Assembly: GCA_016647705.1 (NCBI GenBank)
Contig: CM028333.1
Span: 11,925,616 to 11,989,615, forward strand
Direction: 5' to 3'
Length of the DNA stretch: 64,000 nt
From: Eucommia ulmoides
Taxonomy: Eukaryota; Streptophyta; Magnoliopsida; Garryales; Eucommiaceae
Part shown: positions 45,659 through 56,870 of the stretch, in pieces
Numbering within the stretch: the first letter of the stretch is position 1
How the letters are laid out: the number at the start of each line of letters is the position of its first letter
Position numbers and translations under genes: made by a program
Notes under the pieces: model-generated
Databases searched by the model: none
Told to the model about the DNA's origin: nothing
What the model saw: only the letters and a program-made list of their open reading frames with translations

Positions 45659-46427
45659 TGATGCGGGTAAAGTCGGGCCCCTCCACGCGTCAACCACCCG
45701 GGTTAGATCTGTCATGTCACCAACGACCTCATGTCAACCCGGTGTATAGACAACCCGGATAGCCCCCAGGTTGGTCAACTTTGCTCAATAGGGATTCCCC
45801 AAGAGCCTTGTGAAGACGATATTCAACAGAAGGTCAAAGGGCCTAGACCAACCTTTGCCCCCATGACTGGCCCGATCTGCCTCCTCGGCAGGTCGGGCTC
45901 CGATCCCCGCCATCAATAGTGAAGGGCCCAAGGCCCAGGTCCAAGCCCATAGCCCTAATCCACTATGCATCCCACGCGCCCGACTAGTTACCGGTAATCC
46001 GAGCTTAAGGCCATAATATTGCTTATACTAATCATGCTTCCACCTATAAATAAGAGGCTTCCTCAAGACTTTGGAGGGATGAGAAAACCATTCTAGAGAG
46101 AAAAATTTCGCCTTAGATCACTCAGACAAGTCAAGGTAACAGTAACTCTCCGATCTATATTTCTACTTTGGGCTCTTACTCTCACGCCGGAGGGGACACA
46201 CTGGGAAAAACGCAGCCCGTCTTGTGTGTAGGTGATAGATTGCAGCTTAGCTCGGATAATGGCTAGGAGCGCGAAAGGAAAAGAAGACCCGAGCTCAGAC
46301 TCAGGTCAAATCAAACCTGTCCAGCTCGGTTGCAACGTGAGAGGTAGTTCAGTTATCGTACCCCCTTCTCCATAATCCGAGGCTGTTTGGACTATACTAC
46401 TGGTCGAACCAATTTTTGACATCAACA
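45659..46427 (+). repeat. 5' LTR of element G (769 bp)
   Basis: It begins TGATGCGGGTAAAG and ends TGACATCAACA, next to the primer site. TATAAATA is at 46045-46052, followed by a transcript-start-like 'gaggcttcctcaagac'. GC content is clearly higher than in neighbouring DNA. Open frames at 45731 and 45785 are accidental. Confidence 0.75.
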
Positions 46428-46428
46428 G

Positions 46429-46449
46429 TTTGGCTTTATCTGTGGGAAG
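46429..46449 (+). other. Primer-binding site of element G
   Basis: 'ttggctttatctgtgggaag' corresponds to the Tat/Ogre-type site TGGCGC.GTCTGTGGGAA with two or three changes. Confidence 0.7.
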
Positions 46450-47200
46450 TACTACTAAAAGCCTTCTCCAAGTCATCAGCTACCTGCTCCTCTAAGGTTT
46501 GATGAATACAAGCTCTGGTCACTCTCACCGATTAGAAAACATAAGCCACCCGATAAATAGACAGCTCGGGGAAGATATGTCACGAGCACCAAGGCCGAAA
46601 ACCAGGGCCACAGCCTAGAGAATGGTCAACAAAGAAGATGCAGACGCTGAAAGGTGAAATATTAATATTGAGAGACAATCCCTTTAACCAAATCTCGCCT
46701 TGAGACTCTGCCCAGTCCAGGCGTCCGGGGCCATCAATGCCGTCAGGCTCAACAACGTGGAACGACAACTCGGCAAGTTCCAAGAATACTTCAACATTCT
46801 CCTCTCCCATATTCCTCTGCCCCTGGTTGAAAGGGGACCAAACCTCCATATTGCGAAGAAGAGGGCCCGTCCACAGGAGTCCGGTGATTGAGCGCTCATC
46901 TCTCACGGACAGATGACTCGGGTACGACCTCAAGCCACTAATCAGGTACTGAGGGAAAAGGACCTCAACCCCTAGTGGCCTCGGCATCCGTTTCAAGATC
47001 AGCTTAGGGACGGTAGTCTAAAGAACGGCCGGGGTCGCCACCGGCTCGACAGTATAGCCGTTGTGAGTATTCTGAGCACCGATCTTATCAAATCCAAGAG
47101 GTAGACTCCCATTCTCCTCCACTGGCTCGTAAGAGGGAGCCTAGGCCTGTCACCAGTCAGATCGTCGCAACAGAAAGGGTGACGACCACGGTAGAGTGAT
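46450..47200 (+). other. Leader of element G
   Basis: GC-rich sequence before gag without a supported product. The open frames seen on both strands (46580-46996, 46700-46891, 46999-47238) overlap one another and show no family resemblance. Confidence 0.5.
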
Positions 47201-47202
47201 GA

Positions 47203-48138
47203 ATGGTAGAAATGGAAGTCGCCCTCAGTCGAATGCATAACACCAGAGAAACCCTAGGGCTGCATACTGGAATCAGGTCTCCTTTCACTGTGGAGATCAC
47301 AGAAGAACTAGTTTCATACCGATTTTCCAACCCCCCAACGACCCAGTACAATGGGATAATTGAGCTACTGGATCATCTCTCCGTGTATGTCCCCCATATA
47401 GATGTGCACGCTACCACCAATGCAATAAGGTATAAATTCTTCTCTCTCGGGCTGACTGGTCTGGCTAGGTCATGGTTCAATGACCTCCTTCTGGACTCAA
47501 TCTTCACTTTTCTCCAGCTCGATCAACTATTCATAGAGAGGTTCAGCCAGTCATGGCGTAGGCTGAAGACTATCTCTCACCTCTTTAGCGTCAGGCAGGA
47601 GGAGATTAAGAATCTAGCCAATTAAGTGCGCCGATTTTGGATGGAGTCCCTCACATGTGAGAGGGTGTTTGATGAGGTGGCGCTCAATGCCTTCATTGGC
47701 AGACTGAGGCACATGAGGCTCTTATACGACCTGTATTCCAGGCCGGCGACTAGCCTCCGCGAGACACTTGACCTCGGAACCAATTTCTATAAGGCTGACC
47801 TCGTCGACAAGATCACGAAAGAGAATGAAGATCTTCTCAGAAAAAAATCCCGAGCTGACAAAGGAACAAGCCGATCTCAAGCTTCAAGGAAACTCTAGGT
47901 AGAGGGAAGGTTGGGGCCACTGCCTGGCGATAGGAGGCCACCTCTAGGTCCCCGCCAAGTTATTTATACTCCCCTAACTGCCTCCGTCACAACCATTTTC
48001 GCTAAAAATGCCAAAAAAGGCCTTTTCTCACCAGCACCTTCCCATAAGGGGAAACCTCTCGGGAGGTCGACCAATAAGTACTGTGACTTCTACAGGAGCA
48101 ACGGCCATGCTACCGACGAGTGCTTCCAATTGAAGTAA
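47203..48138 (+). pseudogene. Element G: gag region (Retrotrans_gag)
   Basis: The translation shows 'SPFTVEITEELVSYRF', 'DHLSVYVPHIDVH', 'YKFFSLGLTGLARSWFNDLL', 'FLQLDQLFIERFSQSWRR' and 'SVRQEEIKNLAN', the pattern of Tat-lineage Gypsy gag. After a basic linker it ends in the knuckle-like CDFYRSNGHATDECFQLK. It has a few breaks. Confidence 0.85.
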
Positions 48139-48189
48139 GAAATTCAGGCCCTCATCCGAAGAGGTTACCTTGGAAATTACGTTCGCCTA

Positions 48190-48675
48190 CCTGACGAAGA
48201 TCGGTCTGGCTCGAACGATAGTTGCAACGGACGCCAAGGACAACACAGAAAGCAGAATGATAACCGGGCTCAACCCCATGGTGAGCGAGCTGAGGACGAC
48301 TCTAATCTGATGGTTGACGGAAAAATTAACATCATCCACGACGGCCTGGGTTTTGGTGGAAAGACATATTCTTCCCTAAAGAGGTATGAAGGCAAGAGCA
48401 AAAGAAATGTGGAACAGGGCATCTATGAGGTCAACACGATAGATGCTTCCTCCCTTAATGTCATCTCCTTCAGCGAGGCCGACCTAAAGAGACTGCACGT
48501 TCCGCATGATGACGCCCTAGTCATTTTAGCCCTGATTAACTATTTCAAGATGGCGAGGATACTCGTCGATGGAGGCAACTCAGTGGATATTATCTTTAAG
48601 GGAGCAGTCGATAAAATGGGTGTGGAATTGAGCTTCGTGCAGCCCGTAAGATCCCCCCTCGTTGGATTTGGCGGC
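48190..48675 (+). pseudogene. Element G: protease region
   Basis: 'FSEADLKRLHVPHDDALVI', then 'ARILVDGGNSVDIIF' (the aspartic-protease D-G motif of Tat elements), 'FVQPVRSPLVGFGG'. Element E interrupts it directly after this. Confidence 0.85.
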
Positions 48676-49921
48676 TGTACGACGAGCATTTTTTTTACAT
48701 GCTCACGTATTGACTACTCGCAAGTGTACGAGGTCAAAATTTTAGTATAATGTGATCTTTAAGCTCGGGTATCGTATCCACAGAGATTGGCTGTCGTTAT
48801 TATCGAGTACCATAATTGTCATGACCTAATTTTATCTAGGCGATAAAAAATGTATTTAATTTAATTAATACTAATATAACCTAATTTAATCTATACTAAT
48901 TATACTAATACGATATAGTTAGGAGATGGATTATCTAGGGATTAACTTTATTTACTTAAACGTGTTTGATTTCGTTTAATTTATAATAATGACATTTGAC
49001 CTATTCGACAATCTCAGTTCATAAACTTCCCCGCCACCTCTCCCAAGTGTAAGACGAGAGAATACATGACTTCGTGTCAACGAATAAGTCCCCCTCAACC
49101 TCTAAACGACCCTAGGTCACGTGAGTCTCGCCCCAACGTCATTGATTACACACAATCCAACTCCCTCCCAGGTTATTGGATCGTCGCGTTGTGTTTACCC
49201 TATCAACCATCTTAGTTCATAAACTCACTCGTCACTATTCTCGAGTGTAAGACGGGGGAATACACGATTTCGTGTCAATAAAGAAGTTCCCCTCAACGTC
49301 TTAACTACCCTAGGTCACGTGAGTCTCTCCCTAACGTTATTGATTTCCCATAATCCAACTCTCTCCCAGGTTATTGGATCATCGCGTTGTGTTTACCCTA
49401 GTCCGAATCTAGGGTTACCACTTCTGAGTGTCAAATCCCAAATTCTCGATATATCTATCTAAGCATAATAAACAAACAATACGGCAAATACAATCAAAAT
49501 AGCGAAGAACAATCATTAAAGAAACAAAAACTTAAACAAATAACATTTTCATAAATAATATTAATCCCATAGATAATCCATGTTTAACTCTTGGTCATAA
49601 TTATTTATACATTGAAAACCAAGCTAAACATGATCAAACAATTATTGAAGATATGAAATAAAAGGAAAAACGGATAAAATTAGCCGATATCCAAAGATTA
49701 GCCGCTAAAACCGTTCACCGATCGCTTCTCATTCTCCGCATGGTAATCTTCTCCTTTAGATTTGTTTGAGCACTCCCTATACTCTCTCTCTATTCTATAC
49801 TAAGCCCTAAGGGCTCTAATGGCCGGAGATCACTCAAGGAGAAGAAATGAGAGGGGATTATATAAAGAAAATATCTCAAAAAATATCTAATCTGTGCAGA
49901 GGTGACCACTTAGGCGGTGGG
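48676..49921 (-). repeat. 3' LTR of element E, larger part
   Basis: It starts tgtacgacgagc, the same as 60501 onward, and runs through blocks that match LTR A in reverse complement ('ctacttgc..gagtgtacgag'). It ends at gtggg, the target copy of D (49917-49921). The remaining 373 bp are at 58275-58647, with CGCCTAGGCG-type motifs at about 58335-58425. Total length is about 1.62 kb. Confidence 0.8.
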
Positions 49922-51336
49922 TAATAGGTGTAAAATACATATCTATTTCTAAGCCGAATTTGCCAATTTTCGAGTATTTTATTAATGTTTTAGTGTGTTT
50001 TTGTTAGTTTTTATATAATTCAAATGTAGGAACGTTAACGAGCTATAAACGAGTGAAATGGTGGGAAAACGGTGAAGAAACGATGCAAAAGTACAAGGTT
50101 TCAGGACAGCTTAGCCACCGCCACAGCCAGAAAGCCACCGCCACAGTGATGAAAGTGTAGAGTGAGTTGAAATTAAACAAGTCTTATCGCCTAGGCGGTG
50201 AAACAACAAAGAGTTGGTATTGTTTTCACCGCTGTGACGCTGAAACAACAGAAAGATCCTGAAGTTCACCGGCTCCTCCATCGCCACAGCGAATGACAAA
50301 CCGACTTACCCACCACCGTGGCTGTCAGCTGTGCACAGACAAGAAGATATTTTTAGATCTTTTTGAAACCTTGGGCCCATAAATACCACTCTCCCACGTC
50401 TGAAACAGGTTATTGAATGTTCCTAACCCTAGTATAGTGTTCTTTAGCCATTTTTGATAGATCAAGGTGGAAGTTCGTCATTTGGAAGAAGACGAAGCAT
50501 TTGCGGAGCGATACTTAGGGACAGTGGACGGTTTCATTCTCAGTTTTGATCGTTTTTCCCTTGTTTTTATCTTTGTAATTACTTTTCCATATCAAATGAT
50601 ATTGAACCACTCTTGTTTTGTATGTTATATGGCTAGGATCATGCAGTATTATATAAATATTATCTAGGTGTTGTTGTAAGTCATGTAATTACTAGTTGAT
50701 TGAATATATGTTACTTTGATGGTTGTTTATCAAAATTCGATTGTGTTTACCATTATTCTTATTATTATGTTAGTTTAGATAATTAGAAAATACGAGGTAT
50801 GACACTCAGGAGAGGTAACCCAAGATTCGGACTAGGGTAAGCACAACGCAACGTTCTAACGACTCGGGAGGGCGTTAGAATGTGTGTAATCCATGACGTT
50901 GGTTCACAACTCATGTGACTATGTGTTTGAAAAGACATTTAAGGGGGACCTCGGTGTCAACGCGAAGTCATATATTCATTCACTTTATACTCGGAAGAGA
51001 GAGTGAGCGAGTTATAGATACAAAAATTGTTGGATAGGATAAACACCGTTATAGCTAACTAAACGAAGTCAACTATGTATTACGTGAAAGAAATCAATAC
51101 CTAGGTAATTAATATTGTTAGAACTAACCTATAGTTATCATTTATCTTAGTTGTAATTAAAATGCAAACAATTCTTGAAAAGTTGAGATAATATGAGACT
51201 ATGAAAATCACGGTATTCAATTAACTTACACGTCCTCAGTGGAACAATATCCAATCTCACGATCACTATACTAAAACTAGACCTCGTGCACTTGCGAGTG
51301 AAGTCAATACGCGAGTGATTAAATCCTCGACGTACA
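49922..51336 (+). repeat. Left LTR of element D (1415 bp)
   Basis: It begins taataggtgtaaaat (right copy TGATAGGTG) and ends GACGTACA. A CATAAATA box lies at 50378-50385. Upstream (50110-50310) are motifs of the form CACCGCC...GCG.TGA and one gcctaggcggtg. Open frames at 50111 and 50467 are accidental. Confidence 0.85.
50110..50385 (+). promoter_or_regulatory. LTR-D U3 motif array plus TATA box
   Basis: Five to six near-palindromic GC-rich motifs related to CACCGCC..GGCGGTG stand in about 200 bp directly upstream of the TATA-like box. The right LTR has the equivalent array at about 57040-57245. The related LTR A has CGCCTAGGCG in the same place. Confidence 0.5.
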
Positions 51337-51342
51337 AGTTTT

Positions 51343-51360
51343 TGGCGCCGTTACCGGGGA
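51343..51360 (+). other. Primer-binding site of element D, tRNA-Asp type
   Basis: TGGCGCCGTTACCGGGGA lies 6 bp after the LTR, with one difference from the usual TTGCCGGGGA form. Confidence 0.9.
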
Positions 51361-51534
51361 CAGTGTTTAACTTGGTTGATATTGTGACCAAGTGGTTGAA
51401 TATTAATCATGATAATTCTTTTTATTTTATTTTCATTCAATTTATTTGTTTATTTGATTTATTTGTTGTGACTGAGCAGTGCATGCGGCGTAGTGAAAGG
51501 ATAAGGAAAAAGAAAAAAAAATCAAAAAGTTAAA

Positions 51535-52890
51535 ATGGCCGGTGGAGGTGAAAATGTGTAGCAACCGCCGGTGCCGCAGGCACTCCAACCTTTGAAACCA
51601 GAGTGCCCTCAACGAGTCCTTCGGGATTATTACAGACCTTTGATACTGGAGAATTTCTCAAGCATCCAAAGGCAACCTATTCAGGCTAACAACTTTGAAC
51701 TTAAGTCTACCCTCATTAATATGGTGCAACAGAACCAATACGGTGGAAATCTGCACAAGGACCCCAATATCCATTTGGCCTCTTTTCTGGAGATTTGTGA
51801 TACAGTGAAGATTAACGGTATTGTGGAGGATATACTATGGTTGCAATTATTTTCATTCTCACTTCGTAATAGAGTACGGGGTTGGTTTCAATCTATATAG
51901 CCAAGAAGTATTAACACTTGGGAGGACCTTGCTCAAAGGTTCCTCACTAAGTTCTTCCCGCCTTTAAAGACTTCTCAACTCCGCGGTGAGATTGCTCAGT
52001 TTCACCAAAGAAATTATGAGCCATTTTTTGAAGCATGGGAGAGGTTGACAGACTTATTGCGTAGGTGCCCTCAGAACGGGTATCAGGATTAGTTTCAAAC
52101 ACAACTCTTTTACAATGGGTTCGACGTCCAAACAAGAATAATCGTTGATGCTGCCTCGAGAGGATCGTTGTTGTCTAAAACCCCAACTGAAGCAAATGCA
52201 TTATTAGAAGAAATGGTGGCCAATAACTACCAGTGGCCAAATGAGAGGAACATGGGAAGAAGGGTCTCTTCTTTTCAAGAGTCTGATCATCTCGCAACCT
52301 TATTGGCCCAAGTGTCAAAACTCTCTGAACAAGTGGTCGCCTTGTTTACTAAAGGTGCTTCACCAAGTCTTGGAAAGGAGAATGTTGCAAGTTGTTCTCA
52401 AACCGGATTGGATAATAAGTTTGAGGATTGTCACTCTCTGAACAATTAAGCCTATACTTTCAAGCCCGCCACCAACATTCCAACTCACTACAATCCTGAT
52501 CTTTGCAATCATGAAAATTTTTCGTATGCGAATAACCAGAACTCATTGCTGCCACCTCCGGGGTGTGGAAACCAAAATCAGGGATATCCATTGCAACCAA
52601 ACCGTCAAATGCAACAACCTCAATCACACAATCAAAAACCAAATTTGGATGATATGTTGGGTTCTTTTATAAAGGAGACTCAGAATATTTTGCGTGAGAT
52701 GCATAACCGGATAAACAGGCATGAGTCGAGGCTTGACGTGATTGAGACCAAGTGTACAAACACGAATGTAACCGTGAAAACTTTAGAAACTCAATTTGGT
52801 CAAATCGCAAGTGCTGTCAACGATCAATCCTTGGGAAAATTTCCAAGTAATATGGAAATTAACCCGAGGGAATGCAAGTCCAGCAAGTGA
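51535..52890 (+). pseudogene. Element D: Athila-type gag region
   Basis: After a short Gly-rich start come 'VLRDYYRPLILENFSSIQRQ', 'NFELKSTLINMVQQNQYGG', 'DPNIHLASFLEICDTVKING', 'LWLQLFSFSLRNRVRGWFQS', 'TWEDLAQRFLTKFFPPLKT', 'FFEAWERLTDLLRRCPQNG', 'TPTEANALLEEMVANNYQWP' and a C-terminal coiled region 'NRINRHESRLDVIETK'. This is the Retrotrans_gag order of Athila elements. It has a few breaks. Confidence 0.9.
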
Positions 52891-53961
52891 CTCTGAGCCA
52901 AAATTCACAACGTCTAGCTAAGGACGTTAAATCAAGCCAATCTTTTTTATAGGTCTTCGATGGTATGAATCTTGGCCACCTTTTGTATTATTTATTTTAT
53001 TTTGGAGGCCGGAATGGTCTCGAAAAATGTTTGGTGATGAATCTAGGAGTATGGATATTAAGGGTTGTGTTTTATACTTGAAATCGTCGAAATCGCCAAG
53101 TGGAAGCAAGTCGTGAGGCATTTTGTTGAGAAAAATGTAAAGAATCAGCAGAAGCTCACCGCCGTGGCAGTGACAATACATGATCACCCCATTTTCATAC
53201 TAACGAGCCACTGCCTAGGTGGTGGGACGACATAAGGTTTTTGTTTTAAAAAAAATTGCTCCACCGCCGCGGCGATGACACGATAGAAAGTTTTGGGTTT
53301 TTAAAGGTGTTTCACCACTGCAGCGATGAATTCCAATGCCGCGACAGTAAAAGCCTCTGTTTGATTAAAAACTTGTTCCTGTTTCATTTGTCTGAATTCT
53401 AACCTCCAAAATCCCAAAAACTCTCTATTTTTCTCCTACCAAACCATTCCAAAACCCAAAATCCCACCTTCCTCATTCCATATTAGAGATTTAAACCTTA
53501 AATCATCCACCAAATCCGAGCATCAAACCCCATTTTGGATTTTTAGGGTTTGCGAACAAAATGGGCGATTTCGTCAAATTTCAAGCCATTTGATCCTATT
53601 TGTTCTATCAAGTAAGTATTTTTCAACTTATACTTCATGTTTATGATAAAATTATAGGATGATTTGCATTTACATTTCAAAAATGGTTGAATTTGGAGAA
53701 TACCCAAAACCCTAGGCCCTTTTTCTCTATTTTTCTTTTCAAGTTTGGGGTTTATGCTTGATCTTTGGTATTGATTATCATTAGAGATAAAGTTTTTGTT
53801 GTGTGAAAATATATTTCTAGCTACATTGTCGATTTTGTGTGAAACAATTGTGGTTGTTATGTGTGGATTGTGAATGTATTCTTAATGGTTTGGATTCTTT
53901 ATATTGGTTTACATTGTTTGGTTTTGATTGTATTGTTCTATTTTGTCACTGTGATTTCTAG
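52891..53961 (+). promoter_or_regulatory. Element D: promoter-like array, leader and intron before ORF2
   Basis: Motifs of the same type as in the element's LTR recur at 53155-53350 ('caccgccgtggcagtgac', 'cactgcctaggtggtggg', 'caccgccgcggcgatgac'). A pyrimidine-rich leader follows (53395-53480), then 'tttagggtttgcg', then a strong donor caa|gtaagtatt (53612). A T-rich stretch runs to an acceptor tgatttctag (53961). The ATG of ORF2 lies 5 bp further on. This looks like the 5' end of an independent transcript. No clear TATA box is seen. Confidence 0.45.
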
Positions 53962-53966
53962 GGACC

Positions 53967-54766
53967 ATGCCAAAAAGAGTGGCTTCCAAAAGAGCAAGAA
54001 GAGGAGAAGCTTTGGAGCTAATCCTCGATTTCAATTCAACTCGATTTGTATCAAAAGCAGCGGAAGAATACTACAACCGTCATGAGCACAAGCGGGCTTG
54101 CATTAAAAATCCCGACTTCAGACCTTTGGAGGCTCTTCCAATGGAGTTCCAAAATATTATTCGAGAAGGGGGATGGGAGCGATTCTACATATCGCCTCCC
54201 CTAGGTGACGTAGCACTAGTCCGAGAGTTCTATGCCAATATTGGTAAAGGGACGGACACCCATACAAAAGTCCGAGACCACCCAATGGATTTCAATTCTG
54301 ATCGGTTTAATGTGCTATTAGAAGTGGTGCCACTGGCACCAACTCGAGAGCTAGGTAGAAATAATGCCAAGAGTATGGAAACCGTCATCTGAGCCCTAAC
54401 AACCGGTAATGTTGAATGGACTGTCACAGGGTCGGATCAAGCCATCTTCAGGGCTAAATACCTAAATCCGATTCCAAAGGTTTGGCACTATTTTATATGT
54501 GGGAATCTCCTTCTAACATCTCATCACTCCGATGTTTTAAAGGAAAGGGCTATGACGCTCTACGTAATCCAGTCCGAGAAGTCAATTAACGTAGGATCTT
54601 TGATATATTCGTTGATTTTCCATGCCGTCAAAATGACGAAAGTAGGACTACATTTTTCCTCTTTCTTGACTGAACTTTTCTGTCAAGCCGGGGTCATAAT
54701 CAGTGTGGATAATTTGTTGGCCCTTGTCTCTCAACTTGATCAATCAATGATAAATAGAATGTGAAA
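53967..54766 (+). pseudogene. Element D ORF2: 'putative plant transposon protein' family
   Basis: A basic start, MPKRVASKRARRGE, could be a nuclear localisation signal. Then come 'FVSKAAEEYYNRHEHKRAC', 'GGWERFYISPPLGDVALVRE', 'FYANIGKG' and, further on, 'NPIPKVWHYFICGNLLLTSH', 'KSINVGSLIYSLIFHAV' and 'GLHFSSFLTELFCQAGVI'. This is the signature order of the family often seen in Athila-like elements (Pfam putative plant transposon protein, PF20167, from memory). Its function is unknown. The second half is collinear in type with the element B ORF2 (10255-11660), but sequence identity looks low. It has at least one break. Confidence 0.65.
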
Positions 54767-56870
54767 AGAAAGAGCGCCGAGGTAGGGCAAAAAAAGAGAG
54801 GAAGCACAAGAAGAGCATAGGCCGGATGAGGCAGGACCATCTGAAGCCCCAACTTCCGAGGCACCCAGGCATGCCTCGAGTGATGTGGAGTGTCCAAAAT
54901 ATTCAGCTTGACAACCGTGTTCTACGACAAGCGCAATATAATACGGACCTCCAGATTACCGCGCTAGGGGCTTACATGGATTAATGCATGTAGTATCATG
55001 ATCAAGTACATTGGTTCATGTGCGAGTATTTTGGATATGACATGAGTACTTTTCTGCAAAGGTCGCACATGTCACCCGACCTTTCGTAACCACCACAATT
55101 CCCTTTCACACAAGACAGTGGTGGCAATGATGTTTCCCCAAAAGGACAGTAGGAGGTGAGACTTCTACGTCTCATCTCCTAGGTATGTGTTCCAACCCAA
55201 TATTTTTCGCTACATGCTATATATTGCAATTAGGTTTGCTACTCAGACAGTGGGACACTACCTCGTTTAAGTTTGGGGGGGGTGTTATGGTGTTTATCTA
55301 TGGTGTTCATCCATTTTGTTTTTTTATTTTTTTTAGAAAATGATGAACCAAAATTTGACCAAATTTTTTTTGATGTATTAAAATTTTTTGATGTATTATT
55401 TTTGGATGTTTATGTATGCGTAGTTACGTTTTGTCGACGTTCTAATTTATAATGTAGATGTTAATTTCTAGTTAAGTGGTATTTTAATTTGTATTTATGC
55501 ATGTGTAATGTTTAGTTAGAGTATGTATGCTAGTTTTTAGATTTAGAGTAGATATGTTAATGAATGATGTTTTATGAGCATGTCAAGTTTTCGAGTTCGT
55601 CTAAGCCATGTCTCGATGATGAAACTTATCCCCTAATTGTATAGTGAGGTCGGGGGTAATTCCATTCAAGTATGTTTTGTGTGCATAGCATGTTGATTAG
55701 GTAAAAATTATTTTGATCCTAAATCACATGATAGCATGGACTCATTGTATAATTATTTGAATGATTTGACGACGATTATTCAGTAATAAGTTCATGACAA
55801 AAATGTGGAATCCAGAACTTGATTGGGGGAGGCTTGAGGCAAAATTATAGGTGAGGTAATTCTGGAGGCATGATTTAGGCCTTCATTTTTATCGCTTGAA
55901 CCTTTTTGAAACTAACTTGAAAAATTTATTCCCTCATTCCCCTATCGAAGCCCATAAACTTTTCAATTCTGAACACATATCTATACTTTAGCCAATTAAA
56001 TCTTTCCAAATCATTGTCGCTAAGCCTAAAAGTCAAAATTTAGTGAAGTCAAGTAGCATTAGTTTATGCTAACTTGAAGTGAGCAGGCGGGGTTTCGGAC
56101 GAAAGTTTATTGGTTCAATATAAACGTATTCACCTTTCAAAATTTTAGTTCATTTTGCACGCCTCTAAAATTGTAAAATTTTGAATAAGTTTGGGGGTGT
56201 GCTTGAAAAAAAAAAAAAAAAAGACTGTGCATATAATTTTTAATTCCGTTTATTGTGAAAAGTGAATACAAGTTTATTAAATTCTTATTCAGAGTTGTAT
56301 TTTCAAAGTTAGGGGGTTACGAGAGAGATTTAGCGACAAGCATTTGTGACTTGGGTATCGTTAAATTATAACGATTTTCTGTTTTCTAGTCCTATGATAC
56401 CCTTGGTCATTTTCCAAAGCCAAATCAAGCCCTATTGATCTTTATGAGTTTCAAAGCCAACATTAGTGGATAGTCGAGCCCAGTCAAGCATATGGTTTTC
56501 CAAATCCCTTAGGTTTAAGTCAGGAACTTAACTATTGAATAATCTAATTCGGTGTTTGAATGGTTATATATTTGAGTTCTTACACACACACATTTTAAAT
56601 GGATCTAGAATGGTTTTAACGGATATTGAGTGTTAAAATTCTAGAACACCATGTGGTGTGTGTTATTCCTGAACTTGGTCTGATCAGGGGTTGTTGAGGG
56701 AAGAACTACTAGGTTTCTTCGATTGAACTTGGAACTTGTATGCCTTTACTTCTTGTTTGTTAATGTTTATGCATTTTTAGATTAGTTGTTAGTTAATTAG
56801 TGTAGTTAGTTTGTTTTAGTGTTAGGGTATTTTGCTCGAGGACAAGCAAAATTCCAAGTTTGGAGGTATT
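54767..56870 (+). other. Element D: conserved 3' non-coding block and polypurine tract
   Basis: From about 55140 this block resembles the interiors of A (2500-4024) and E. The phrase aagtttggggg occurs near 55268 and 56187, and a relative (ccaagtttggagg) at the true polypurine tract (56854-56866). No gene is seen. It may hold packaging or priming signals. Confidence 0.6.

Larger units (their letters stand above)
45659..48675 (+). mobile_element. Element G: Tat-type Gypsy element, 5' part
   Basis: A GC-richer LTR (45659-46427) is followed by a Tat-type primer site, a long leader, gag, and the protease of a Gypsy polyprotein. At 48676 it is cut by element E. The rest of the element would lie beyond the window. 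It is broken in several places. The pentamer before the LTR is aataa; its partner is not in the window. Confidence 0.8.

Noticed and set aside
46580-47238. Several overlapping open frames on both strands, up to 138 residues
   Set aside because: GC-rich leader of element G; no domain is recognisable and gag starts only at 47203.
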